64,000 nucleotides of DNA from Dipylidium caninum (GCA_017562135.1 QEYB01001503.1:18251-82250), one strand, 5' to 3'; shown: positions 12,976 through 24,512, counted from the first letter of the stretch. Notes: generated from the letters alone by a model not told the origin. Translations and numbers: made by a program.

Positions 12976-13669
12976 ATGGCAACTTCACTCAGCGTCACTG
13001 CCTGTTTCTCTTATTCACAACCTAAAAAACTTCCGGTAACCTTTATCACCAGGAAATCACCTACAGGTCAACCACTCTTGGTCTCTTCCCCGAGTGCCTT
13101 AACAGCCTGACTCGATAACGCTCAAATTTGTGCATTTCAGAACCTTGTCAACCGCGAAAATTTGCCTACCCAACTAGTGACATAATGAGAATTGCATCTT
13201 ACCTAACGCGGGAGGCTATCGTGAATATTGCAGTGAGAGATCTCAGGGGCAGGAGATACTGGTGGGCCGATATCAGAAACACCGAATGGAGCTCACAATT
13301 ACGCCAACTTAGGTCCCGCGACTATGAATATGAGATAATCATACACGGAACTCCCATCTATCATAAGTGCCTTCATCACGGAAAGCAGACGGAACTGTAA
13401 GGTTGAACAAATTACACAACACTGGTTATTTTTTTCCTGTGTTTAGTACCTTAAATGAAAATGCTTTCATAATTGCGGACTTCCAATACACTGGAGTATT
13501 CAAGTACGACGAAAACATGAAGAAAATTTCTGTAATCGACGTGAGGGATATCCATATAACTGGAGTAGCTGGCGGATCACTACTGTCAGTTGACACAGAT
13601 GTTTTTCGCCAAACCATTGTGGACGGCTTTGTTCTAGCTATAGCTAATGCCACCTGTCGTGTGGACTAG
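12976..13669 (+). CDS. Divergent 3-exon-family protein with WWAD motif
   Basis: The exons are 12976-13066 (91 nt, phase 1), 13141-13396 (256 nt, phase 2, donor GTAAGG) and 13447-13669 (223 nt). Introns are 74 and 50 bp. The joined frame is open for 189 aa. From the exon 1 cysteine to the splice site there are 22 residues ending PTG, the same count as canonical members. Exon 2 gives EPCQPRK, helix IMRIASYLTREAI and RRYWWADIRNTEW. Exon 3 gives FIIADFQYTGVFKYD and ends NATCRVD, so the sequon and last cysteine are kept. The N-terminus MATSLSVTAC is short for a signal peptide, and the true start may be damaged. AATAAA is at 13722. Sequence identity to other copies is low, but exon sizes and phases are the same. 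Confidence 0.72.
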
Positions 13670-14968
13670 GCTAACTGACCCAAACTCATTCTTGTCCAAA
13701 TAACTACCGCATCTCTTAGCCAATAAATCTATCGCATTTTTTGCCAAAACGGTGGCTATTTAGTTCCTCACCATGACAACGTCTCCTGTACTCCTCTGGC
13801 CGTCTTTGCGACTTGGCCACCGGCACTTTCGCCGTGACCACGCCGAGGACATGGGGCAGGGACTGGGGTGCAGGGAGACAGGCGACAAGGGCAGGGCGTA
13901 GGGTAGCGGGCTGGGGTGGCGTGGGATGAGATGGGATGAGATGGGGTCACACGCGCACCAAAAGGTATTTGACCTGTCATGGTGTGGGAACGTGTGGCAT
14001 TCTGATAAAAGGTCTCTGTTATCGGATTTATAAATCTGGAGTGGAAATGGCTCTTGACGAGGATTAGAGATAAGAGGAAAGATGTGGGACCGTTTGCACC
14101 ACATCAACATCGCGAATTACACACCAGTCGCCACTGACATCAAATTCTTCGATGGAGAGTTTGTTCCATATGGGGAAATCCCAACGATTACTGCAGTGTG
14201 CTCTTTGCAAGCCAATAACCACAAACTTGCCACCACTGAAATGTTGAGATTGCATTCTCTTCGGTCGCCCATGGCGAAGGGCGGAGGACACGCATGTCGA
14301 AGGTGTAGAGATTGGTAGCTAGAGGGGACAGAGTTGCTGCGACATTGAGCACGAGTGGGCAAAGAACGTTGATTTGGGGGGCTGTAATACATCCATTGAC
14401 TGCCAACGTTGTAGCCTTCAATGCATCTGATGCAGCACTTCTTTCAGGGGAATTTTCGGGTAACAGCTACGCGTGCCGTATCAATTTCGTCGGTCGGTGG
14501 CGACGAATATCTACCCGATGTTGCCTTAGAACACCTTCTCAAAGTCATTCAGGTCCCAGTCTGTCGCATGTTTGGTGGGTCGTGAGCGAGAAGCGAAAGG
14601 AATCGAAAGCACCTTCGAGAGGCGGTGTCACCACCAGCCATGTGAAATTCCCTTGTTTGAGCATGACTATGACGGTACACTGAAGAGTGCTCCAATTTCG
14701 CTTTGTGCATTCCATTCCCTTCCGCCTACGGGTAACACACGTAAGAAGGATGAAGGAGGTAGAGAGGGAAGAAGCTCGTGTTCCTGTCGGTTGTCATTTT
14801 TGGCCATGTTCATCCATTTGATGCACTGTCCCCCTCCTCCACGACAACTTCGTCTCGGATGTCTCACACCCTGAGCCAGAGTCGGTCGAGAATGTGAGCT
14901 CAGGTTTGTGTATAAATAGCCAAGAAGTAGGAAATCGAAATTGTGAACCGGTCTCTGTGGCGAGAGGA

Positions 14969-14976
14969 TATATAAG
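14969..14976 (+). promoter_or_regulatory. TATA box (TATATAAG)
   Basis: The consensus octamer of the family lies 47 bases before the ATG at 15016 (53 before the in-frame ATG at 15022). Confidence 0.65.
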
Positions 14977-15015
14977 GCGAAGATCGCAGAACGTTTCACG
15001 GTAGCCGAGGTATTC

Positions 15016-15746
15016 ATGAGAATGCCGAGCTACTGGGTTCTCCTCCTGCTCGCTTCTCTCCCCAATATGAGCGGCGTGTTTGGCTGTTTTTATTCTTCAT
15101 CGAAGAATTTAAATCCACTCACTGTTCCAGTAACACAACAACAAGTAGTTTGCTAGCGGCTGCTTGTGTCTCTCATCATAATCGCCCATTCCAGTGACAC
15201 ATTTTTGCCGCATTTCACACCACTGTCAGCCACCGAGTGTCGCTCATGTGTACAGTGGCTTGATAAGAATTGCCAGACGTTTAACGCAGGAGGCTCTCGA
15301 AAGTATGGAAATGCAACCGGTCAGATCCAGGAGGTTGTGGAGCGTCGATATTAGCCGGTCGGAGTCGAGCATGAGGTTGCGCCGAACGACAATTGCAAAG
15401 GGGATCTTGGAGATTTATGTAAGGATGGATCACATTTCCCTTAATTGCGTCAAATTCCTGGTCGATACGTAGAGACAAGGTTCGGTAGCGAGATAGCTGC
15501 GTAACTGTGTCTATCCCACCTAGAATGGTCGGTGGTGAAGGCTACAATATTCTGACCTTCCGGATTTTAGGTGTGTTCCAGTATGACAAAAGAACGAACC
15601 GGATCTCAGTCATCAGCACAGGAACATTAGAGATATTTGAATCAAGCCGCAACTCTCTGCATACCAAACAAAGAAATTTGATAAACAGAACCTTTCCAGT
15701 GGGCTCTGATTTGTCAATACGCAATTCCTCCTGCAAATTGACCTAA
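15016..15746 (+). CDS. Divergent 3-exon-family protein, second copy in a row
   Basis: Exon 1 starts at 15016 or the in-frame ATG at 15022. It encodes a strong signal peptide (PSYWVLLLLASLPNMSGVFG) then CFYSSSK. The exon ends at 15129, 15144 or 15147, all phase 0. Exon 2 runs 15230-15468, after a TGTCAG acceptor, with helix LIRIARRLTQEAL and SVDISRSES. Exon 3 is 15524-15746 (223 nt), with GEGYNILTFRILGVFQYD and terminus NSSCKLT. The joined frame is open (about 190-196 aa). The canonical phase-1 donor position at 15149 reads TT, and the acceptor is shifted so that the CQP cysteine falls outside the exon. If real, this is an exon-boundary slide. AATAAA is at 15823. It lies tandem to the gene at 12976. 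Confidence 0.62.
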
Positions 15747-15764
15747 GCGATTTATCTGACACGG

Positions 15765-15838
15765 CAGACTGTCAAGCCTCCGGTGACTCAGCAGAGTAAT
15801 AAGACTTGTGACAGTTGTCAAAAATAAAATCGACATGA
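15765..15838 (-). pseudogene. Detached exon 1 (signal peptide) remnant
   Basis: On the minus strand, ATG at 15838 opens MSILFLTTVTSLITLLSHR. This resembles the exon 1 start of family members such as MSIVVIANLLGLI at 23730, after a leader containing GAAGCTGTC. No exon 2 or 3 follows. It converges on the 3' end of the gene at 15016-15746. Confidence 0.35.
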
Positions 15839-16202
15839 CAGCTTCCTGGATCAATGTGAAGTTCCTCAAAGTCCGCTTAATCAATGTTAATGGGGAAGGC
15901 TTCAGGTAGACGTGGACGTGTGATCTATCTTGCCGTGTCTTCTCCTTGCGGCAGGAGACGTCAAAAGTAGTAGAATTCAGATTACTGATGAGAGGAAACG
16001 TTTGCGAAGGTGGTGAACGTTGAGCATAGTCGTTGAAAGGAGGATGGCAATTGGCATCCCCTTTTGCATCCGCGTCTGGAGTCAGTTCTGTGGCTGCGGC
16101 TATACTGTTATGAAACGCTTTAAACGAGTACTGATTTGAGGTGGAATCACAAGCCATACACCCTTCTACCCATGGCTTTTCGCACTGGAAGTGGATCACC
16201 AA

Positions 16203-17224
16203 GCTAAGTCCTCACAAACCGCTACTTCTTCATCCTAATCGGAAGGTTTACACTGCAGTCGCGGGGTCGCTGTTCTGCTAGATCACACCAAAGAGCGGAG
16301 GGGAGAAGACTCGGTTGGCCGTAGCAAGTGTGGAAGAGGAGTAATGCACTAATTAGCTGTGAATGCAGTTGCCCCGTTATCAGGAGTAAGCACAGTTTGG
16401 GTGACTTGGTGAATGTATGGATGCGTATGATCAGAAATGATTGTCTACGAATAGGACTGGGGAATTCTGCCTACCCCGTTCATGCCCCGCCCGATACCGC
16501 GGCGCTCGTGGCGTCAGGGCCTCAGTCACCCTATGACGTCAGGAGAGAGGCGGAGAGATGAGGAGCACTCGTGTGTCGTGCTCGTACACGAAAACGGAGT
16601 TAGCTTGACATTTCAGAAAACGATTTAACCCTAGTTCATGCGCCCAGCTATGGTACTTAATTGTCTGACTTTAGGTTGCTAACTTTCAAGTCTACAGCCG
16701 CAAATGAATTGCGTCCACAATAATTAAGCTCAGACCGTGAAAACTTGTGAAGTCGTGAATAAGGTAGAAAGTTTTATCTGCGACTCTCAAGTTTGCGAGA
16801 GACCAAAATGGGTCACAAGTCATGTTGTTCACAGCGAGAGGAAGCAGAAAGCGGTGGATATGAACCAAAGCAGCTGAAGGGAAGAGTGGGGGTGTTGCGG
16901 CTCTCTCCAATGTGTTTTTATCACAATGATGCTGCAAAACATAAGTAAGCAATAAAATTGGGAATGAATAGGAAGACGAAGTTTCTTCTCTGTGAAGGAT
17001 TGGATGCACACAGCAGGAGATTATGAAAGCCGACAGAAGTGAGCACGCACTCACAAAAACAGGTGACCTCTGCCATCACCAGGTCACAAAAGCATACACA
17101 AGAGGCTACAATTGCAAGAAGAAAATGCTAGACGACACGAATTCCTTGGCTCGTGATAGATACATTGTGGTGGGAGTGCAAAACTCCCCAATTACACACA
17201 CTTAAAATCCACAATTGCACAAGT
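16203..17224. other. No recognisable gene
   Basis: Only short unsupported reading frames are present. I see no family motif, tRNA-like fold or tandem repeat. Confidence 0.45.
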
Positions 17225-17460
17225 AGAGTAATGCGTTCATGTAAAATAGAGCATCCTCGTGGTGTGAGGTGCCTACCCTCAAACAGTTCGGAGTACACGT
17301 GAGTGTAACTGCTGCTTATGAGAACAACAGATCGCGAATGCGGAAGAAAGCTGCATAGTTGCCTTGTAGAGAGACAGACGCGTTTTGTGTAGGCGACCGC
17401 AATGTCCAACTGTCTGGGTTGCCTTCTCGCTTGCAGTACCTGAGGGATGATCACCTCCCG
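17225..17460 (+). repeat. R2 dispersed repeat copy
   Basis: It is a diverged relative of 36840-37080, sharing AATGCGTTCATGT, CAGTTCGGAG and CTGCTGCTTATGA, then continuing through a similar GCGGAAGAA region. There is no coding potential. Confidence 0.5.
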
Positions 17461-17639
17461 AAGACATCCAGTGTGTTAGGCCAATTGCTTAAAATTACGC
17501 AGTTGGCTCTTTTCTCATCTTCGTGAACTGCGAACATTAATGACGATCCTTCTTCAGTGAGGAAGAGGTTACCCTAGCTAACAATGAAATGAAGATTCTC
17601 GCATTGGTCCACTGACCCCACGTTGTTCACCCTCTCTCC

Positions 17640-17967
17640 ACATCAAAGGGCCACTTTGTTGCCAAGTGCCACATTACAAACGCCTCACTCTCTGATGACG
17701 GCTATGCGTGAGGCACTCCAAAACGTGGCAGGAGACGAACTTGTTGACTATCATAGCAGATTCCGAGAGTTGGGGTGGGATGCCTTGACGGCTTTGGCTT
17801 AACTTTGCAATAGACTGTAGTCCCACGCAAGGTGGTTCGGGTGTGGCACACAAACAACGCAGGCTTCCACAGAAAGAAAGTCAATGTTCCACATGGAAAT
17901 ACTGCCTCATTGTAATAAAGATGCCTCGAAAATGCGGGACATGAAATGCAAGTTAGGGAGCTGACAT
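17640..17967 (-). repeat. 3'-flank module of subfamily II
   Basis: This segment resembles the region that follows the members at 21540, 30405 and 52130, and parts of 39350-39440 and 46275-46430. Shared words include CTCACTCTCTGA, GACGGC and GCTTAAC. It lies directly downstream of the exon 3 fragment at 18110-17968, so the fragment kept its own 3' flank. Confidence 0.55.
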
Positions 17968-18110
17968 TCTAAACGAGTCGGCAAACGGCACTTGAAAGAG
18001 ATCAATTAAAGTCCACCACAACTCTCCTTCGAATGGTCTCCTTGAGATTTTTCAAGGACACATCTGCGGTGGTATCCAGTACACGGTATTTCCCACTTTC
18101 GGCTTTTAGG
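17968..18110 (-). pseudogene. Exon 3 fragment, subfamily II
   Basis: The minus strand reads GKYRVLDTTADVSL, NLKETIRRRVVVDFN, then TGA, then SLSSAVCRLV and TAG. The TGA replaces the first serine of the FNSS sequon by a single base change. The 5' part of exon 3 and the other exons are absent. The breakpoint is near 18110. Confidence 0.75.
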
Positions 18111-18249
18111 GTTTGATGATGCAATAGGCAGTGAACAGACAGGGCGAATATCTGCCCAAACAAGGGGTTGTGACGAAACGGAAGAGGGTTTCCGCTTCAC
18201 AAATATGTAAAATCAACGCCATAAAACTTACATCTGAAAACCGGACAAT

Positions 18250-19130
18250 CAGGACTGAGAGCATCACACACCTGGTGGTTTTCGATAGAGATGCGTTGTT
18301 TCACAGCAGTCATGCGTCTTTGCAGACAGAGCGAAATACTACCCGTCACTCAGTTTTTTGGGATGATTTTGTGTTAGCTGAATGCGGTCAATTGAAATGG
18401 GCTTTCGGTGGTCAGAGGCCAAAGCGTTGTGCGTACTTGGCATCGCTTCAGCCGTCTGCTCATCAGAGACTGCTACGCTCAATGCTTGGCTGCCACGTTG
18501 TCGGGCCTTGCACCACCTTATGCTACGGCCATTTGAAGAGTCATGTCGATCATACTCTTTTGACATTACAAGTTGACATTACTCGATCCTTAAAGAGGTT
18601 TCGCATTTGAACCGCAGTCAAATTAATACAATCACGCTGTTCATCCCTGCCCATGAGAATGCGTCAAAGTCTGCCACAGTTGGTGTCATCAATCTCAGTG
18701 GAGACGGATGACTGAGGGGTACCCGACGGAAAATGTGGAATTCTTGATGGAACAACCCGTCGACGAGGTCGGCGCTCAACCTTTGGTGACACTGTAAGGA
18801 GATTGGCAAGAACGACAAGGAAACATGAAGGAAGATTCACCAGACCAGCAGAAAAATAAGAAATCGGGGGCGCCTGCAGCATATATGACAACTGGCCTGC
18901 CCAAACCCAGAGATTGGATCATCGGACAAACCAACGTAGGCACGACCAAAAGTCTGGCGTCGAAACACCGCTTCCAAGGCAAGTAGAAGTGCGCAGGAAT
19001 GGGGTAGACTGGCGAAATCCCTGGCTCACCAGCACAATGGCATACTCGATGACCGCCCCACTTGCCTTCGTCGTCTCCCATGTCGCTCCTCTTGCCTGTT
19101 CTACTTTCTCCCCTGACACGCAAGCGCCGT
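18250..19130 (+). repeat. Diverged copy of right-arm upstream sequence
   Basis: 18250-18620 resembles 32760-33050 and 18640-19130 resembles 34070-34465, in the same order and orientation. The material between is deleted. Together with the decayed gene that follows, this is an older, shrunken copy of the right-arm unit 32760-35956. The long plus-strand frame within 18131-18610 follows this repeat and is not supported as a gene. Confidence 0.6.
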
Positions 19131-19133
19131 GAC

Positions 19134-19740
19134 AGCGACTTGTCAGCCTCGAACATTGTCAGTGAACATCAGGATATAATGAGAGTGGCAATGCAAATGA
19201 CGTATGAAATTTTTAGAACAATGTTGATCGGAGAAATCAACGCAATGTGATTCTTGTTCCCAGATTTGAAGAAATGCACATGAGAGACCGCTCTGAGTGA
19301 AGTATTTGTGGCTGGTCGGAAGTATGAAATTTCAGTTTCGGTCGAAAATCTTCCCTATGACCCCGTTCTTGCAACCCATTAGTTTCACACGTAATGTCTT
19401 TTAAGGTAAACGCATCTTTTAATCTTATTGCATCTCATCTCTAACAGGGTAGTGTGCGGTGCCTACATTATCAAAACTTTTGGATTCACGGCATTCTTCC
19501 GAGTTGACAAGTGGTTACGAGAGATCTCCGTACACATGGCTCGGAAATATCATTTGCTGCATACAGTGGTAAATGAGTCCTTGGCATATCGCAAAGAGAG
19601 TATTCCATGGAAAGTTGTGAGGGGTTTTAATTCATTCACTTTAAATGCCGCCTGTCGACTCACTCATAATGACTGCTGCCTAACCCGAATTATGTGGCTG
19701 CAAATTGTCACGACGTCTGTGTCTCAACAAACTGTCCTCT
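19134..19740 (+). pseudogene. 3-exon-family copy, subfamily I, decayed
   Basis: Exon 2 begins at 19134-19145 (ACTTGTCAGCCTCG) directly after repeat sequence, so exon 1 and the promoter are missing. Exon 2 reads NIVSEHQDIMRVAMQMTYEI then hits TGA after EINAM, where relatives have RYLLADLG. The later part is in another frame (TALSEVFVAGRKYEISVSV). Exon 3 is well kept (GAYIIKTFGFTAFFRVDKWL, FNSFTLNAACRLT), but its TAG stop is changed, so the frame runs on to 19787. Its 3' flank to about 20040 matches that after 45277. Confidence 0.8.
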
Positions 19741-20339
19741 CCACGTGGAAGAGTGGCCTATTTTTCCCAGAGGGGCGCGTTGCTTAAAGGATAGTCTGAA
19801 AGCATTCAGATCCCATCCGCTTTCATAACAGCCATCGGTTATTCAGTGCGAAAACGCCCATTTCACTATCAGTCGGAATAACTTTACCCCGCTCAGCACA
19901 GGCCTGAACTATTCAGGATTCACTGCGGTAAGAGAGCAACAAACGGAGGATCGTTAAGCTCACGTCCTAATCAGGTTCTACTCCAGGCCTTGAGAGGAGG
20001 ATTTCACTGTGAGGAACGGACTGCCTCCTCAGGCTCGCGTGCTGCAGTGGAGAAGGACAATATGGGCACAATGGAAATCATGGGCCTCCTCGTCGTTGAT
20101 AATCGCAGCCTGCTTTTGACACGTCAGCTGGCGCTATTATTAACTGTACTCGCTCAGGTGCAAAGCCGAGGAATTTACGAAAGTCGTCTTCGATTGCTAG
20201 CTGTGCTTTGAGCCTTGAGTGGGGAGACGAGTCACCTCACCTGGTAATGCGGCCACTCCCAAACAGTCGCTTCGCTTAAAAAGGCGGTGGACCAAGATAC
20301 AAGAAGGAGGCACGTCCGCCCCAACAACGAAAGGCACGC

Positions 20340-21110
20340 CAACTCGGTAACATTTTGGCCCACCCCACAGGCTCGGTGCAAATGGCTATTTTGAGCAACT
20401 TTAAAACCTTCTTGTTCCCCTTGTCGCGCGGCTCAATATACCCGACAAATGAATTGATCTGCATAATTCTCAGCTCTGTTTCCCAACTTTCCTTGCTTTG
20501 GCACAAAAATAAGTAGTCGCTCTCTGACGATGCCTTTGCGTGGACAACGTCATCCGTGGAACAAAGGCTAATTTTTGAACGTTTCTCCTTGAGCACGAAA
20601 TTTCGAGCAATGCGTTTTAAGGGCATTAACTTGGCGTAGCAGTATAAGTGTATAAAAACGCGCATTGATGCGGTCAAATGATGAGTGTTCGTTTTCAGTC
20701 ATCCTCATCTCGAGGCATGTCATCCCGGGTAAGCAATAATGCTCCGACGGCCACTGGGAACATATGATATCTGAAATAATGGTTTCGAATTTGATGAGCT
20801 CCGTATTTGGCGGAACGGACTTCAGCTCTGGTGTCTCACTGCAGCTGTGCCTTCTGGCCATGTGCCAAGACGCTGACAAACTCAAAGCATTCGCTCCAGT
20901 GTCTGGCACTTTACCTGGCCACTGTAAAACCTCCCAAGCTTACGAACACATCTGCCAAAACAGAGGAGAGCAGACACGTTTAACCGCACACGGCCGCAGC
21001 TTCCTGTTATCCGCCTTCGTCGGTGCACCCCTATAATTGTTGTTCCTTGTCAATCAACGAACAAAACTATGGAGTGGCGATGTGGCATGTGGTCTGAGAA
21101 GAATTGAGAA
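20340..21110 (+). repeat. R1 repeat copy
   Basis: It matches 61870-62640 over its whole length with moderate divergence (CCCACCCCACAGG, GCAAATGGC, CTTACGAACACA). The last third also matches 37186-37430. It has no credible reading frame. It lies immediately upstream of the truncated family copy at 21140. Confidence 0.65.
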
Positions 21111-21139
21111 ACGCTCCGAAGTTCTGGATATGCGCGCTC

Positions 21140-21540
21140 CCAGAGGAGGGCCTGGAGGACCATTTTGCACAAAGTTATTGTTAAGTGTCGGGAGTTTAAA
21201 ATTTCAGTGATAGGAAAACGACTCATCGTTGACCTCGTCCTGTCTCCTCACCAGAAACACAGGTGATGTTTCCTGACACAGGCCTATTTTGCGTCTTCTA
21301 TTGCTTCTTTTCTCTAGCCTCATACTCCGCGGCGCCTACATCATCGAGACATTTGAGCTCACGGGACTATTTCGAGTTGTTAAGTCATTGGGAGAGGTCT
21401 CCGTCCTCGAGGCTAAGAACCACAGTGTCTTGAATAAAGTTGAAGATGTGTCCTTGGCAAACCGCACGGAGAACATTCGAAGGGATTTTGTGGAGGCCTT
21501 TAATTTGTCCATGTCAAGTGCCTCTTGTCGACTCGTTTAG
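21140..21540 (+). pseudogene. 3-exon-family copy, subfamily II, 5'-truncated
   Basis: The 3' half of exon 2 (about 21140-21262, REFKISVIGKRLIVDLVLSP) is followed by a 55 bp intron and an intact exon 3 at 21318-21540 (223 nt, ILRGAYIIETFELTGLF and SSASCRLV). Exon 1, the promoter and the exon 2 helix are replaced by R1 repeat sequence. A GATAAA stands where relatives have AATAAA. The subfamily II 3' flank continues to about 22220. Confidence 0.8.
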
Positions 21541-22220
21541 AATATTCGTGCCCTAACTTGCGTTTCATGTCCCCGCATTTTTGCGGCATCACTATCACGA
21601 TAAAGTAGTCTTTCCATGTGGAATATTGGCTTTCATTCTCTGGAACTCTGGGTTGTTTGGGGGAAACGGCGGAATCTGTCTGACCCGAACAGATTGCGTG
21701 GAGATGCAGTTTACTGCAACGTTAAGCTAACACCGTCGAGGTAACCCACACCAATTCCCCTGCCACTGTTTGCAGTAGCCCACGCTAAGCTGTCGTCAGA
21801 GCTTGAGCGGCTATACTCTGGCATTCCGGAACACAATGCGCATTTGATGTGAAGAAACGATGGAACTGAATGCTCGTTTGATGTGGAGAAACGATGAACA
21901 AGACGGGTCAGGTTCCACTCCGTAGGTGGGATCCTTGAGTCACGCGATAGGTAGCACATAAATGAATGCCTTACACGTCGTCAAAATAGCCGTTGACACA
22001 GCCTCCTTCGGACAAGCCATACCATCCATGGAGATCGTGTACTTCCTTGTTTTCATTCCAGATTCCTAGTTAGACGTTGGATTATATTGCTAGAGCCTGC
22101 TAAATGGTAACTTGAAAATTGTGTAGGCTCTATTGCAATTCTGGGAGAGATTAGACACGGCCCGAGAAATGCAATTCTTTTGTCAGTACTTACACCTACG
22201 TAGCTGTGAAAGCCGCAAAA

Positions 22221-22980
22221 TTTTACCGCATCAGCTGATGGGAGTAGCTCTTTCCGCAGAGCGACACAGGTCTACCAGAACACAAGCAGAAAATGAGTGA
22301 CATGTGGACTATTAGGCCAATCGTTAAATATTGCCTGCCAACAATTACGGGGCCTGGTGAGAGGATACAAAATGAGTGCTACTTGGCTGATTGTCTTTAT
22401 ACGATAATGAGCATGGAACACTGCAAGCGCGCATTCTCATCCCGGCAGTGTTTGAGGGCCGTGGAAATATCTGTGTTAACGTCAATTAGTCGAGGCGTGT
22501 ATACGCACATCAATGCGTGCCTCCTTTTTCATGAGCTCTAAAAACCTAATGGAGCTTTTGTGGACAATCGGTGGTGAAAATTATCCTTACTTTTCGGCAC
22601 TAAGAAAAGACCACTGGCGGTGTGGAGGAAACCGGCCATTCCACAAGACGTGGCTCAACTTGACTCCAGTTGAAATGCAGCCATTCAAAACAGTGCACAT
22701 GACCGTAGAAACGGTGGTGGTCGAAGGTAAACCTCGTCGAGATCCCCTTTTTTGACCTTTCTCGTCCGGTCAGCCAGGAGACATGACAAAAATGTCCCTA
22801 TTGGGACACTTCAAATCGTACATAATGGCAGCTGGGAAATGATTTTCAGTGTGGAATAATGAATAAGCGGCTTGCTTGGAACACTTCGGTCAGGGGACTT
22901 TATAGACCTAACTCAACTTTATAGGACTTCCCCTAGGAAAGTGGTAGTTTGGAGAAAGAAGTCCTCTCCTCAAGATGAAG
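22221..22980. other. No recognisable gene
   Basis: A plus-strand frame at 22293-22541 has several cysteines but no paralogue, signal peptide or splice context. I do not support a gene here. Confidence 0.4.
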
Positions 22981-23013
22981 AAAAACATTTTTTGAATTAC
23001 AGATGCAGTTATT

Positions 23014-23730
23014 CTAGGTGAGTTGACAATCGGCATTGGGAATGGTTGCATTGATACCCTTCACCACATTCTGCCGAATGCTCTCCTTATCATGTGTCAG
23101 CGACACATGTGCGACTCTGTCCAACACACGGTAGTTCCCTGCTCTAAGCACAGATACCTTGCGCAACGATCGATCAAGTTGAAATACTCCAGTGAATTCA
23201 AATGCCTCGATGATGTAGGCGCCACGAAGCACTCTGTTAGAAATTGGATGGAATGAAAATGGACAATTCGCTGATTTTGGCGGACATTACCTGTGAATCT
23301 CTGTGGTCGAGTCAACGAGATCGAATGGTAGCTTTTGAACTCCCACTGAAATTTCAAACTGCCGACCTCTCACAACAACATTTCTCATAGTGGTCGTCCA
23401 TGAGCATTTCGCCAAATCTGCCAGCAAGTGTTGTTTTCCGGAACTTTTCCCGATTAACATGCTCTTGAAAATCTCGTAGGTCAGGTGCTTCGCCACGCTC
23501 AGCATATCTTGGTGCTCATTGAAGATGTTCTGTGGCTGACAAGGTCCTGTGTAACAAATGTGCATATTATGAGTGTTGTGAACATCCATTGGGGGAGGCG
23601 CTCAAGGGGGAGGGAGAATGGGCGAAATGAAATTACCCATTCTCTGTGCAGTCACGGACACGTAGAATGACTCTCCACCACCATGCTGCACGATGAGGCC
23701 TAAAAGATTGGCTATCACGACAATCGACAT
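23014..23730 (-). CDS. Secreted 3-exon-family protein, subfamily III (intact)
   Basis: The exons are 23730-23637 (94 nt), 23546-23291 (256 nt) and 23233-23014 (220 nt), with introns of 90 and 57 bp in phases 1 and 2. The product is 189 aa. Exon 1 is shorter than usual: a compact signal peptide (MSIVVIANLLGLIVQ) then HGGGESFYVSV, so the mature N-terminal cysteine of relatives is missing. Exon 2 has GPCQPQNIF, HQDMLSVAKHLTYEIFKSML and ADLAKCSW. Exon 3 has VLRGAYIIEAFEFTGVFQLD, an INAT sequon and terminus NADCQLT. A TATA box is at 23783-23776. There is no frameshift or internal stop. Role unknown; inferred to be secreted. Confidence 0.83.
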
Positions 23731-23775
23731 GTTGCTGATCTCCGCCTTCACGCAGATCTCTTTCATTCCTCCGCT

Positions 23776-23783
23776 CTTATATA
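23776..23783 (-). promoter_or_regulatory. TATA box (TATATAAG)
   Basis: The family consensus octamer lies 53 bases before the ATG at 23730. The leader between has the conserved CGTGAAGGCGGAG motif. Confidence 0.75.
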
Positions 23784-24199
23784 CGCCTTGTGGTTGTGCG
23801 TCGCACCACAGGGTCAGTGGAAACCACTTGCTGACGTAGAAATTCAGGTCCCGACTACCTTAGCTGATCAAGTAAACATGTCTCCATCTCGCACCCTTAC
23901 ATCTGCACCAAACACACAACAGTGGCGAACCTGCGCAGACTGGGGAGTATCAGGACTTGATATCAGAACATTGTGACCAAAGGGCACAAGGTCACTGATT
24001 CATAAATAGGTGTACTTAACGGAAATGGATGCGGGCAAATTATCCTCGTGATTGACAATATCAAGTCGTCGTAGGCGGCATGAATGACCTTGATGGAAGA
24101 TAAGGTGAGCAAAGGGCGAAAATACACTAATATTGGAATGAGAACATTTATTTGACTACGTCTCGTCTTCGTATTCTTCTCAGGCAAGTAACAGGCGAG

Positions 24200-24349
24200 C
24201 TGCTTTTGCCTGTTCTCGAGTCTGGGAACTATGAAGTGTTGGGTCGAGTAGCCGATGTGTCGTTTACAAGTCTCAAGGAGGGTACTAGAGAGGAAGTTGT
24301 GGTGGAATTTAATTCATCCATTTCAAGTGCCGCTTGTCGACTCAACTAG
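24200..24349 (+). pseudogene. Exon 3 fragment
   Basis: It reads VLESGNYEVLGRVADVSFTS, LKEGTREEVVVEFNSS and SSAACRLN then TAG. The first ~70 bases of exon 3 (GAYII through VDKSL) and everything upstream are replaced by unrelated sequence. This last part of the exon is otherwise undamaged. Confidence 0.8.
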
Positions 24350-24389
24350 ATCATTCCGAAGAGATCATTCTGGCAGGTGTTGCAATGCC

Positions 24390-24512
24390 TCATGTGAGGA
24401 CCCTTCGCTCATAATAATTCAAATGCCTATTAGGAGAAAAATCGGCAGTTGGCCTTGCGAATCGGACGAGACTGAGGTAAATTTGGATGGGAAATATTTT
24501 ATGTGCCCGGTG
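24390..24512 (+). other. Second exon family, copy 1
   Basis: The open stretch reads IIIQMPIRRKIGSWPCESDE, then TEVNLDGKYFMCPV, ending at a GTAAGT donor (24513). Similar stretches end at the same donor position at 27532, 49105 and 60788. The product is unrecognised. It follows the exon 3 fragment at 24349 directly, so two gene families abut here. Confidence 0.4.

Noticed and set aside
15714..16202. 162-residue minus-strand frame
   Set aside because: Its N-terminal two thirds have no motif or paralogue. Only the MSILFLTTVTSLITLLSHR part is meaningful, as a detached signal-peptide remnant, and the end overlaps the 3' end of the gene at 15016-15746.
18131..18610. 159-residue plus-strand frame
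   Set aside because: It spans the edge of an exon 3 fragment and a repeat shared with the inverted arms, where the homologous sequence is not open. It is a chance frame.
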